Shown here: in pieces, positions 6,087 through 13,969 of the stretch | How the letters are laid out: each line of letters opens with the position of its first letter | Position numbering within the stretch: the first letter of the stretch is position 1 | Source: Gluconobacter vitians | GTDB lineage: Bacteria; Pseudomonadota; Alphaproteobacteria; Acetobacterales; Acetobacteraceae | Direction: 5' to 3' | DNA length: 64,000 nucleotides | NCBI RefSeq assembly: GCF_015244565.1 | Contig: NZ_JABCQG010000012.1 | Coordinates: 1-64,000, forward strand | Program-made: the position numbers and the translations under genes | The notes under the pieces: generated by a model | Databases searched by the model: none | Seen by the model: the letters and a program-made list of their open reading frames with translations, nothing else | Told to the model about the DNA's origin: nothing

Positions 6087-8573
6087 CTGACTTTTACCCT
6101 TCCTCCCGAACTTCCCGTCACGGCCATCCTGCCGGAGCTTCTGGCAACATTGGAGACGCAGCCCAACGCTGTCCTCGTCGCCCCGCCCGGGGCGGGCAAG
6201 ACGACGCTGACGCCGCTCGCGCTTCTGGATGCGCCCTGGCTCGGAATGCAGCGCCTCATTCTTGTGGAACCCCGGCGCGTGGCGGTTCGTGGTGCGGCGT
6301 CGCGCATGGCGTCCTCGCTGGGTGAAAAGCCGGGCGGCATCGTGGGCTTCCGCACCCGCACCGATTCCGCCATGTCCGTCAGAACACGCATCGAGGTCGT
6401 GACCGAAGGGCTGCTCCTGCGCCGCCTGCTGACTGATCCGCTGCTCGATGGTGTGGGTGCGGTGCTGTTCGATGAAGTGCATGAACGCTCGCTGGATCTG
6501 GATGCGTCGTTGGCGTTCTGTCTGGACATGCAGCGCGAAATGCGGCCGGATCTGCGGGTTCTGGCCATGTCCGCCACGCCCGATGGCCGTGCCTTCACGA
6601 CGATGATGAACGCCCCGCTGATCGAGAGCGAAGGCCGCCAGTATCCCATCGACATCCGCCACACCCGCGACATTCCCCATATGCGGGACCTGCCCGAAGC
6701 CTGCGCCCGCGCGATCCGTCAGGCTCTGGCGGAAGAAGACGGCGACATCCTCGCCTTCCTGCCCGGCGTCGGCGAAATCCGCCGCACACAGGCGCTTCTG
6801 GAGGGCACGGTTCCAGTCTTTCCGCTGCATGGCGAACAGACCACCGAGGATCAGGACCGCGCCATCGCCCCGTCCGACACGCGCCGCGTCGTGCTGGCGA
6901 CGTCCATTGCCGAAACCTCCGTCACCGTTTCTGGCGTGCGGATCGTCGTCGATGGCGGCCTGCGCCGGGCCCCACGTCTTGATCCGAATACCGGCCTGTC
7001 GCGGCTGGAAACGCTGAAAATATCGCGTGCTACCGCGACCCAGCGCGCAGGCCGTGCGGGACGGCAGTCTCCGGGCATCGCCATCCGCCTGTGGTCGGAA
7101 ATGACGCAGCGCAGTTTGCGCCCTCAGGACGCGCCAGAAATCCTCGTCGCCGATCTTACGGATTTCGCGCTCGTGACGGCCGCATGGCAGGAGGTCATGG
7201 GGACAGCGCCTGACAATCTGCCGCTGCTGGATACACCTCCGTCCGGTGTGCTGGCCGGTGGGCGAGAACTGCTGCGCGATCTCGGGGCGCTCGATGACGC
7301 CAACCGTATCACCGTACTCGGCAAGCGCATGGCGTCTCTCGGCACGCATCCGCGTCTGGCCGCGATGCTCTGCGCGGCCCGGAGCCTGCCGGAGCGTGTG
7401 ACAGCGGCCTGTCTGGCGGCCCTGCTGGAAGAGCGTGACCCGCTCCGTCCGCGCCCGAACCGTCCTTCCGGCCCCGCGCCGGGCGCCGATATCCGCACAC
7501 GGCTCGCTTTATTCGAACGCGACGATCCCCGCGCGGATCGCGCCAGCCTGTTCCATATGCGTCAGTCCGCCAAACGCTTCCTGCGCCGCATGGGAGAGCG
7601 GGACGTGCCGCTCGCACCCCTGCCGGACCACGCAGGCGCGTTGCTTGCTGCCGGCTTCCCGGATCGTGTCGCGCAGGCAGCGGGCGAACTCGGGCGTTTC
7701 CGGCTGGCAGGCGGGGGGAGTGCCCGCGTTTCAGCCAATGATCCGCTGGCCCGCGAAAAGCTGCTGGCCGGTGCGGCATTCCATACGCGGACCTCAACGG
7801 AAATCACGCTCGCAGCCCCGCTGGACGCTGAAAATTTGCCGCAGACCCTGCTGGACCGGACCCGCGAGCAGGTTGAAACGACGCTGGACGGCACCTCCGG
7901 CCGCATCATCGCCCGCCGCAGGCTCCGTCTGGGCGCGCTGGTCCTGCGCGATCGCAATGGCGAAATCAGCCCCGAAGAAGCCCAGAAGCTCCTGATACAG
8001 CAGGTCGCCGCGAATCTGGCGCAGGCTCTGACCTGGACAGAGGCCGGGCGCCAGTTCCAGGCCCGCGTGGCCCATGCCCGCGCGACCTATGCGCCCCATC
8101 TGCCGGACATGTCCGATGACGGACTGGCTGCGTCGCTCGACTGGCTGGAGCCCTATCTGGCCGGGTGTGACCGCCTGTCGCAGGTCAAGGCGCTGGACCT
8201 GCTCTCCATTCTCCGCGCCCGTCTGGATTATGCCGATCTCGCCGCGCTGGACCGCAAGCTCCCGCCGCGTCTGACGCTGAAAGCCAGCACGCACGACATC
8301 GACTATACCGGCGCGGTCCCCACGGTCTCCGCCCGCGCGCAGGCTTTTTACGGCACGGCCCAGACGCCGCAGCTTGCCGATGGGCAGCTTGCCCTGCAAT
8401 GCGCGCTCCTGTCCCCGGCCGGGCGTCCGCAGGCGATCACGGCCGATCTGGCGGGATTCTGGAAAGGAAGCTGGGCCGATATGCGCCGGGACATGCGCGG
8501 ACGCTACCCCCGTCACGACTGGCCCGAGGATCCTGCGACCGCTGAGCCCCCCAAACCGCGCCCGAGGCGTTGA
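6087..8573 (+). CDS. hrpB: ATP-dependent helicase HrpB (DEAH family), probable CTG start
   Basis: A superfamily 2 DEAH-box helicase. With residues counted from TTG 6150, it has Walker A PPGAGKTT (12-19), DEVH (108-111) in FDEVHERSLD, the helicase-C motifs ATSIAETS and QRAGRAGR, and the HrpB-specific C-terminal half ending ..YPRHDWPEDP. The total of about 807-828 residues is normal. HrpB homology clearly begins before TTG 6150: the in-frame codons from 6087 read LTFTLPPELPVTAILPELL, as expected for the family. No ATG, GTG or TTG opens that part, but CTG 6087 is preceded by GGAG at 6076-6079 with 7-base spacing. I therefore place the start there. A single-base error upstream, where GTG 6071 is in another frame, is the alternative. 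Confidence 0.9.
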   Translation: MTFTLPPELPVTAILPELLATLETQPNAVLVAPPGAGKTTLTPLALLDAPWLGMQRLILVEPRRVAVRGAASRMASSLGEKPGGIVGFRTRTDSAMSVRTRIEVVTEGLLLRRLLTDPLLDGVGAVLFDEVHERSLDLDASLAFCLDMQREMRPDLRVLAMSATPDGRAFTTMMNAPLIESEGRQYPIDIRHTRDIPHMRDLPEACARAIRQALAEEDGDILAFLPGVGEIRRTQALLEGTVPVFPLHGEQTTEDQDRAIAPSDTRRVVLATSIAETSVTVSGVRIVVDGGLRRAPRLDPNTGLSRLETLKISRATATQRAGRAGRQSPGIAIRLWSEMTQRSLRPQDAPEILVADLTDFALVTAAWQEVMGTAPDNLPLLDTPPSGVLAGGRELLRDLGALDDANRITVLGKRMASLGTHPRLAAMLCAARSLPERVTAACLAALLEERDPLRPRPNRPSGPAPGADIRTRLALFERDDPRADRASLFHMRQSAKRFLRRMGERDVPLAPLPDHAGALLAAGFPDRVAQAAGELGRFRLAGGGSARVSANDPLAREKLLAGAAFHTRTSTEITLAAPLDAENLPQTLLDRTREQVETTLDGTSGRIIARRRLRLGALVLRDRNGEISPEEAQKLLIQQVAANLAQALTWTEAGRQFQARVAHARATYAPHLPDMSDDGLAASLDWLEPYLAGCDRLSQVKALDLLSILRARLDYADLAALDRKLPPRLTLKASTHDIDYTGAVPTVSARAQAFYGTAQTPQLADGQLALQCALLSPAGRPQAITADLAGFWKGSWADMRRDMRGRYPRHDWPEDPATAEPPKPRPRR

Positions 8574-8660
8574 TTCGACGCGATCTTTGCCATGATCTTA
8601 GGATGTGGAACAATTCTGTGTTAGCAGCATGGCTATGACGATGTTCCTGTCCTGTTTCCC

Positions 8661-9917
8661 ATGAACCGCGCCCTGCAGGCTGCTGCGATCGGTGCCGGAA
8701 CAGCCACTGTCGTGACGGTGGGGCTGATGCTGGCTTTGCGCGGCCATGGGAATACTGTGCAGCCGGTCCCGCATCCTGCGGAACAGCCGCAAAAACCGCT
8801 GGTCATGCAGGCGCCCGCGCCGAAAATGCTCCCGACGATCATCCCCGATCGCACGGTCGCGGGCGAAAACACGGACGCGCAGGGCATCCCGACACAGCCC
8901 GCCGTTGTTCCTGCGCCTGCGCCCGCTCTGCCGCCGCTTCTGGTCAAATACGGTCCGCTGAGCTTCGCCCCGCTGGTGCGGCAGGTGATCCCGGCGGTCG
9001 TCAACATCGCCATTACGCAGAACAGCCCGGACGGGCACGACCACATCCCGCCCCAGATTCGCGGCACTCCGCTCGAAAAGCGTTACCGGGACCGAATGAA
9101 GCGTCAGCAGGAAGAAATGGTTGGCGCCGGATCGGGCTTCATCGTCGATCCGTCCGGCATCATCGTCACGAACCGCCATGTCGTGGGCGGCGCGGACAAG
9201 GTCGTGGTCTCGCTGTCCAACGGGCATGAAATGCCGGCGCGTCTGCTGGGGGCCGATCCACTGACGGATATCGCGGTCATCAAGGTCGACAGCCCCGAGC
9301 CGCTTCCGCACGTCACCTGGGGTGACAGCCAGCAGACCGATATCGGGGACTGGATTCTTGTCGCGGGCAATCCGTTCGGGTTCGGGTCGTCCGTGACAGC
9401 GGGCATCGTTTCGGCGGTCGGGCGCGATCTGGGGATCGGCTCGCTCGACGATTTCATCCAGCTCGACGCCCCGATCAATCCTGGCAATTCGGGCGGCCCG
9501 GCCTTCAACATGCGCGGACAGGTCGTGGCCGTGAACGCTGCCATCGTAACCCCGGCGGGCGGTTCGGTCGGGATCGGTTTTGGCATCCCGTCCGAAATCG
9601 TGGCCCCGATCGTCGCGGAAATCGAGGCGACCGGCCATGCCGAGCATGGCTGGCTCGGCATCACGCTCGATGACAGCGATACGACCATCGGTATCGCCGG
9701 TGTCGATAATGGTGGCCCTGCACAGAAGGGCGGTCTGCGACGCGGGGATATCGTCACACAGGTAGATACTGTGCCTGTCACCAGCGCGCGGATGTTGCTG
9801 CGGAGTATTGCGGCGGCCCGTCCGGGCGTGGTTCTGACATTCCGGATCCAGCGGGGCAAACAGTCCCTGACGCTGCCCATCCATGTCGGCGCGCGTCCCC
9901 GCGATGCCGATGACTGA
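8661..9917 (+). CDS. HtrA/DegS-like trypsin-type serine protease with one PDZ domain
   Basis: A 418-residue S1C protease. An N-terminal signal-anchor (about 5-26) and a Pro-rich linker (32-95) precede the protease domain, indicating an inner-membrane-anchored periplasmic enzyme. The catalytic triad is H173 (in TNRHVV), D203 (in TDIAV) and S277 (in GNSGGP). A single PDZ domain occupies about 318-410. This is the DegS-like plan, unlike the two-PDZ DegP at 40866-42425. It overlaps the next gene by 8 bases. A role in envelope stress sensing or protein quality control is likely; the substrate is unknown. Confidence 0.9.
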   Translation: MNRALQAAAIGAGTATVVTVGLMLALRGHGNTVQPVPHPAEQPQKPLVMQAPAPKMLPTIIPDRTVAGENTDAQGIPTQPAVVPAPAPALPPLLVKYGPLSFAPLVRQVIPAVVNIAITQNSPDGHDHIPPQIRGTPLEKRYRDRMKRQQEEMVGAGSGFIVDPSGIIVTNRHVVGGADKVVVSLSNGHEMPARLLGADPLTDIAVIKVDSPEPLPHVTWGDSQQTDIGDWILVAGNPFGFGSSVTAGIVSAVGRDLGIGSLDDFIQLDAPINPGNSGGPAFNMRGQVVAVNAAIVTPAGGSVGIGFGIPSEIVAPIVAEIEATGHAEHGWLGITLDDSDTTIGIAGVDNGGPAQKGGLRRGDIVTQVDTVPVTSARMLLRSIAAARPGVVLTFRIQRGKQSLTLPIHVGARPRDADD

Positions 9918-10128
9918 GCCGCCATCCGGCAGAAAAATCCGCATGGGACTGTGTGGTGTCTTTCTGCTGGGTGCTCTTGCCGGATGCAGCGCCGTTCCCC
10001 CGTCACATGATCGCAGCGGCTACCGGGATGGACCGTCGGAAGCGTCCCCGTTCTCATGGGGCCCGATCAGCGCGTCCTCCCTGCGTGACGCGCAGCAGGA
10101 CGATTTCGACAACGCCATCCCGCGCTAG
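9910..10128 (+). CDS. Small predicted lipoprotein
   Basis: A 72-residue protein whose ATG 9910 overlaps the protease stop at 9915-9917. After a short basic start (PSGRKIR) comes a hydrophobic stretch MGLCGVFLLGALAGC with lipobox LAGC at about 22-25, so the mature protein is a lipidated peptide of some 48 residues, polar and without known domain. Translational coupling to the HtrA-type protease suggests a partner or substrate, but this is inference from position. Too short for family assignment. Confidence 0.65.
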   Translation: MTEPPSGRKIRMGLCGVFLLGALAGCSAVPPSHDRSGYRDGPSEASPFSWGPISASSLRDAQQDDFDNAIPR

Positions 10129-10229
10129 GCAGAGCTTTTCTGTAACAAGCGCCTTTGACGGCTCCGGCCAAGCCGGTATTCTTCCGCACGGGAACGGCAA
10201 GACTGCGTTCGGAAGGAAGAAAGACAACG

Positions 10230-10910
10230 ATGCGTATTCTGCTGGTCGAGGACGATCCGACTGTCCGTGCTTTCGTGCTCAAGGGCCTGCGGGAGGCCGG
10301 GCATGTCGTTGATGAGGCGGATAATGGCAAGGACGGCCTGTTTCTGGCCGTCAGCGAGAATTATGACGTCGTGATCCTGGACCGGATGCTGCCTGGCGGC
10401 ATTGACGGTCTGCGGATTCTGGAAACCCTGCGCGGGCAGAAGAATGCCACGCCGGTCCTGCTGCTCTCGGCGCTGGCGGATGTGGACGAGCGTGTGGCCG
10501 GTCTCAAGGCCGGCGGCGACGACTACATGACCAAGCCTTTCGCTTTCTCCGAACTTCTGGCGCGTGTCGAGGCGCTGGGCCGTCGTGGCCGCCCGGAAAG
10601 CGCGCCGCAGACGCGGCTTGTGGTTGGCGATCTGGAAATGGATCTGCTGTCCCGCACCGTCAAACGTGGCGGCGAGAAGATCGACCTTCAGCCCCGCGAG
10701 TTCCGCCTGCTGGAGTTCCTGATCCGTCATGCCGGGCAGGTCGTGACCCGCACCATGCTGCTCGAGCGCGTGTGGGACTATCATTTCGATCCGCAGACCA
10801 ACGTGATCGACGTACATGTCTCGCGCCTGCGCCAGAAAGTGGACAAGCCGTTCGACAAGCCCATGATCCACACGATCCGCAATGCCGGCTACATCCTGCG
10901 GGCGGACTGA
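10230..10910 (+). CDS. OmpR/PhoB-family response regulator
   Basis: 226 residues. The receiver domain has D8-D9, phosphoacceptor D51 (LDRMLPG), S80 and K102 (MTKPF). The C-terminal winged-helix DNA-binding domain (about 128-224) shows LQPREFRLLEFL and IDVHVSRLRQKVD. The start is ATG 10230, preceded by GGAAGGAAGAAAG. The longer in-frame reading upstream is not receiver-like. Its kinase partner follows within a few bases, so the two form a two-component operon. The regulon is unknown; nearby envelope genes make an envelope signal plausible. Confidence 0.95.
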   Translation: MRILLVEDDPTVRAFVLKGLREAGHVVDEADNGKDGLFLAVSENYDVVILDRMLPGGIDGLRILETLRGQKNATPVLLLSALADVDERVAGLKAGGDDYMTKPFAFSELLARVEALGRRGRPESAPQTRLVVGDLEMDLLSRTVKRGGEKIDLQPREFRLLEFLIRHAGQVVTRTMLLERVWDYHFDPQTNVIDVHVSRLRQKVDKPFDKPMIHTIRNAGYILRAD

Positions 10911-10916
10911 TTGTTG

Positions 10917-12335
10917 ATGCTGCGGCGCAAGGTCCGCTGTTTGGGACTGGTCCTGAAACGGCGCCTGCGCTGGCCGATCCGTTCGGCCGGACTGAACTTC
11001 GCTCTGGCTTATGGCCTCGTCTTCGTGATTTCGGCCGGGGCGTTCCTGTCCTTCATCTGGTGGAATACGACCGGCCAGCTCGACCATCAGGTTGAGGTTG
11101 CGGTACAGGTCGATGCCGCCGATTTGTCCCATCGCTGGGCGCAGGGCGGTCCCACCGCGCTCAGCCTCGCCATCCAGGACCGGCTGGACCAGAACGTCGA
11201 TGACGACGAACTGTATCTTCTGGTCGGTCCGGATGGACGGAAATATGCCGGGAACCTGCCGGGCTGGCCTGTCGTCATCACCCGGCTGGATACGTTTTAC
11301 GAACTGGCCATCAAGCGCGATGGGTTCCGCACCAACGCCAAGATGCACGCCTATCCCCTGACACATGGCTTCCGGATGATTGTCGGGCGCGATGTCCGCG
11401 GGCGACAGCTTGTCCGGCACGTCCTGACCGATACGCTGATCTGGTCCTGGATCATGGTGACATTGCTGGCAGCCGGTGGCGCACTGGCGATCCGGCGGAT
11501 CTTCCGGCAGGTCGTCCGCTCCATCGCCCGCACTACGGCGGCCGTCGCGCAGGGCGATCTGAGCCAGCGCATCCCGCTGACCGGCAATGAGACGGATCTG
11601 GTGGGTCAGACCGTCAACACCATGCTGGAGCGGATCAACCGCCTGATGGATGGCGTCAAACAGGTCTCCAATGCCATCGCCCATGATCTGCGCACCCCGA
11701 TCGCCCGCGCCCGCGCGCGCCTTGAGGACGCCAACCGTACTGCCACCTCCGCCGAGGAGCTTCACGCCGCCATCGACCGCGCAGTCATGGATCTCGACCG
11801 GGTCACGTCGATTTTCGAGGCTCTGCTAAGAATCGCTCAGCTCGAGGCCGGGGCCAGACGGGCCGCCTTCACGGTTCTGGACCTGCGCCCGTTGCTGGAA
11901 GGGCTGAGCGAACTTTACGAGGCCTCTGTCGAGGATGCAGGCCTGCGTCTGGTCTTCAGGGCAGGGCCGGTCCAGCCGGTCAACGGTGATCCGCACCTGC
12001 TGCAACAGGCCGTGGCCAATCTGCTGGACAACGCCATCAAGTTCGCCCCGCCCGATACGGTCATTACCCTTTCGGTGGAGATGCGGGGTGATCGTCTGGC
12101 GATTACGGTTGCAGATCAGGGGCCGGGGATGAACGAGGACGATCTGAGCCGTGCTTCAGAACGCTTCTTCCGTGCCGAAACGGCACGTAACACGCCGGGT
12201 GCCGGGCTGGGGCTTTCGCTAGTGCAGGCTGTCATGAGCCTGCACGGCGGCTCCCTGGAGCTGAAAGCCGGACAACCGGGTCTGTCTGCGACCCTCCTGC
12301 TTCCGGTCGTGCCTGTCGTATCAAAAAAGGGATGA
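10917..12335 (+). CDS. Sensor histidine kinase with HAMP domain
   Basis: About 472 residues. Two membrane helices (about 30-50 and 174-195) flank a periplasmic domain of some 120 residues. They are followed by a HAMP linker, the dimerisation/phosphoacceptor box with H256 (NAIAHDLRTPIARAR) and an HATPase_c domain with the N box NLLDNAIKFAPP and G boxes ADQGPGM and GAGLGLSL. It is the partner of the response regulator directly upstream. A TTG at 10911 adjoins the upstream stop; ATG 10917 is the more likely start. The signal it senses is not evident. Confidence 0.93.
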   Translation: MLRRKVRCLGLVLKRRLRWPIRSAGLNFALAYGLVFVISAGAFLSFIWWNTTGQLDHQVEVAVQVDAADLSHRWAQGGPTALSLAIQDRLDQNVDDDELYLLVGPDGRKYAGNLPGWPVVITRLDTFYELAIKRDGFRTNAKMHAYPLTHGFRMIVGRDVRGRQLVRHVLTDTLIWSWIMVTLLAAGGALAIRRIFRQVVRSIARTTAAVAQGDLSQRIPLTGNETDLVGQTVNTMLERINRLMDGVKQVSNAIAHDLRTPIARARARLEDANRTATSAEELHAAIDRAVMDLDRVTSIFEALLRIAQLEAGARRAAFTVLDLRPLLEGLSELYEASVEDAGLRLVFRAGPVQPVNGDPHLLQQAVANLLDNAIKFAPPDTVITLSVEMRGDRLAITVADQGPGMNEDDLSRASERFFRAETARNTPGAGLGLSLVQAVMSLHGGSLELKAGQPGLSATLLLPVVPVVSKKG

Positions 12336-12393
12336 CGGAAGTTTCATTCACGCCCCACCCTGCGCTTAGCAGGAATAGGTTACACACGCCGTG

Positions 12394-12738
12394 ATGCGCG
12401 TCTTCCTTCCTTCACCGACCGTTCTACCGGCCTTCTGCCTGCTCGGCTGTCTGGCTGCGTCACCGGCATTGCGCCCGGTTCAGCACCAGCCGTCGGGACG
12501 TTTGGATGACGCCATTCCGGTGACGTCCGAAAACGCGGAATACTGCGCTCGTCTGCGCAAAAACGTGGATGCCCGGCTGGCCGCTCCGCCCGCCGCCATT
12601 CCGCTAGGAATCATGGAAGACGCCCGCCATCTGCGCGCGCAGGGAGACCTTCTCTGCACGCAGGGCCATGTCCGCGCCGGGATCGAACGCCTGCGCCGCG
12701 CGTTGGTTCTGCTGAAACACGCTCCGGAACCGCGCTGA
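12394..12738 (+). CDS. Hypothetical secreted protein or lipoprotein, about 114 aa
   Basis: A small exported protein: a hydrophobic N-terminus with a possible lipobox LLGC near residue 18, followed by a polar, Ala/Arg-rich helical domain (ENAEYCARLRKNVDARL, then two Cys-containing helices). GTG 12391 directly precedes ATG 12394. It lies between the histidine kinase and the SIMPL-domain gene, all on the same strand. No known family is recognised. The helical periodicity and the final RAGIERLRRALVLLK suggest a small helical bundle, perhaps TPR-like. Confidence 0.6.
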   Translation: MRVFLPSPTVLPAFCLLGCLAASPALRPVQHQPSGRLDDAIPVTSENAEYCARLRKNVDARLAAPPAAIPLGIMEDARHLRAQGDLLCTQGHVRAGIERLRRALVLLKHAPEPR

Positions 12739-12782
12739 CGGCATTTCGGACGTCCTCAAGACACCTGTCCTCAGGAGACCTG

Positions 12783-13511
12783 ATGATCCGTTTTTCCCTG
12801 ACCCGGCCTGTTCCACTTCTGGCGGCTGCTCTGGCCTTTTCTCCCATCGCCCTGTCCGGAACAGGCGTATTTTCCACCGCACAGGCAGCCGACATGCAGC
12901 AGAACACCACCCAGCTTGATTTCAGCGTCATGGGCACTGCCCATGCGGTCCCAACGGAACTGACGGTCCGCCTTTCCGTCCGCTCCGACAGCTCGTCTGC
13001 TGCTGCGGCCCAGAAGGACGTGAACACCCGAATGGCTGCTGCCATGAAGCTGGCGGGCGGTCAGGACGGAATCGTGGCGAAGGCAGGCGGATACTCCATC
13101 TACGAAAACACGCCCGAGCATGGTCCCAAGAGCTGGACGGCCCGGCAGGAGCTTGAACTCAGCGGACAGGATTCCGTGCAGCTGCTCGGTCTGGCCGGAC
13201 AGCTTCAGTCGCAGTCCCTGATGCTGGAAGGCCTCGACTGGTCTCTCGACGATGCCACCCGGAACAGGCTTTTGCAGGAAGCCCGGACGGAAGCCTTGAA
13301 AAAGGTCCGCTCCCAAGCCGAACAGAGTGCGCAGACCCTGGGCCTGCGCCTTGCGCGCCTGAAGGAAGTCCGCATTTCCTATCAGGAACCGGGGCCGCGT
13401 CCCGTAATGCTCATGGCGGCGCGTATGGCCGATTCCGCACCGCCGCAGCGTAGCCCGGATGAACAGACCCTTCGCGTGAATGTCTCCGTGCAGGCGGAAC
13501 TGTCGCCATGA
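12783..13511 (+). CDS. SIMPL-domain (DUF541) periplasmic protein
   Basis: 242 residues with a signal peptide cleaved near AQA-AD (about 36). The mature part is a SIMPL/DUF541 domain. Evidence is the opening strand LDFSVMGTAHAVPTELTVRLSV, the middle SQSLMLEGLDWSLDD, the helix RNRLLQEARTEALKKVRSQAEQSAQTLGL and the closing LRVNVSVQAEL. Members are periplasmic or surface proteins, some linked to oxidative stress; the biochemical role is unknown. The start ATG 12783 has AGGAGACC just upstream. Confidence 0.88.
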   Translation: MIRFSLTRPVPLLAAALAFSPIALSGTGVFSTAQAADMQQNTTQLDFSVMGTAHAVPTELTVRLSVRSDSSSAAAAQKDVNTRMAAAMKLAGGQDGIVAKAGGYSIYENTPEHGPKSWTARQELELSGQDSVQLLGLAGQLQSQSLMLEGLDWSLDDATRNRLLQEARTEALKKVRSQAEQSAQTLGLRLARLKEVRISYQEPGPRPVMLMAARMADSAPPQRSPDEQTLRVNVSVQAELSP

Positions 13512-13539
13512 ACCGTCCGTGGCCGGAGCATTGCAGATC

Positions 13540-13887
13540 ATGGTGACGGTCTGGTTCGACGGCGGCTGTCCGCTCTGCCGGCGTGAGATCGCGCTAATGA
13601 AACGGCTGGACCGGCGTGGTGCCATCCGCTTCATCAATCTGGATTCGGCCCAGGGCTGCCCGCTGGACCGGGCCACTCTGCTGGCCCGGTTCCATGCCGA
13701 GGAAGACGGGCATCTTTACGAGGGTGCCGCTGCCTTCGCCGCCATGTGGCGCGCCATTCCCCTGCTGCGTCCTCTGGGGCTTGCAGCCCGAAATCCGATC
13801 GTTCTGGCCGTTCTGGAATGGGGATACAAAAAATTCCTGCACATCCGTCCGCTGCTGCAGCGCCTGACCCGCAGGCTGGAAGGCTGA
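13540..13887 (+). CDS. DUF393 (DCC family) thiol-disulfide oxidoreductase-like protein
   Basis: 115 residues from ATG 13540. It begins VTVWFDGGCPLCRREI, the DCC-family signature with a CxxC pair at C10/C13 in a thioredoxin-like setting, and continues with the family's IRFINLDS strand and the FHAEEDGHLYEGAAAFAAMW segment. Members are predicted thiol-disulfide oxidoreductases of unknown substrate. It follows the SIMPL gene by about 30 bases and probably shares its transcript. TTG 13531 is an alternative start. Confidence 0.88.
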   Translation: MVTVWFDGGCPLCRREIALMKRLDRRGAIRFINLDSAQGCPLDRATLLARFHAEEDGHLYEGAAAFAAMWRAIPLLRPLGLAARNPIVLAVLEWGYKKFLHIRPLLQRLTRRLEG

Positions 13888-13969
13888 ACCGCACAGCAGG
13901 ACAGGAAAACGGAGGATTTTAAGGGTTTCTTAGGAGGCGTCCGCTACGACGGAAAAAAAAGGAGCCTTC

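Noticed and set aside
6006-7349. 447-residue frame antisense to hrpB
   Set aside because: Shadow frame rich in Arg/His/Gly with no domain; hrpB motifs on the plus strand are unambiguous.
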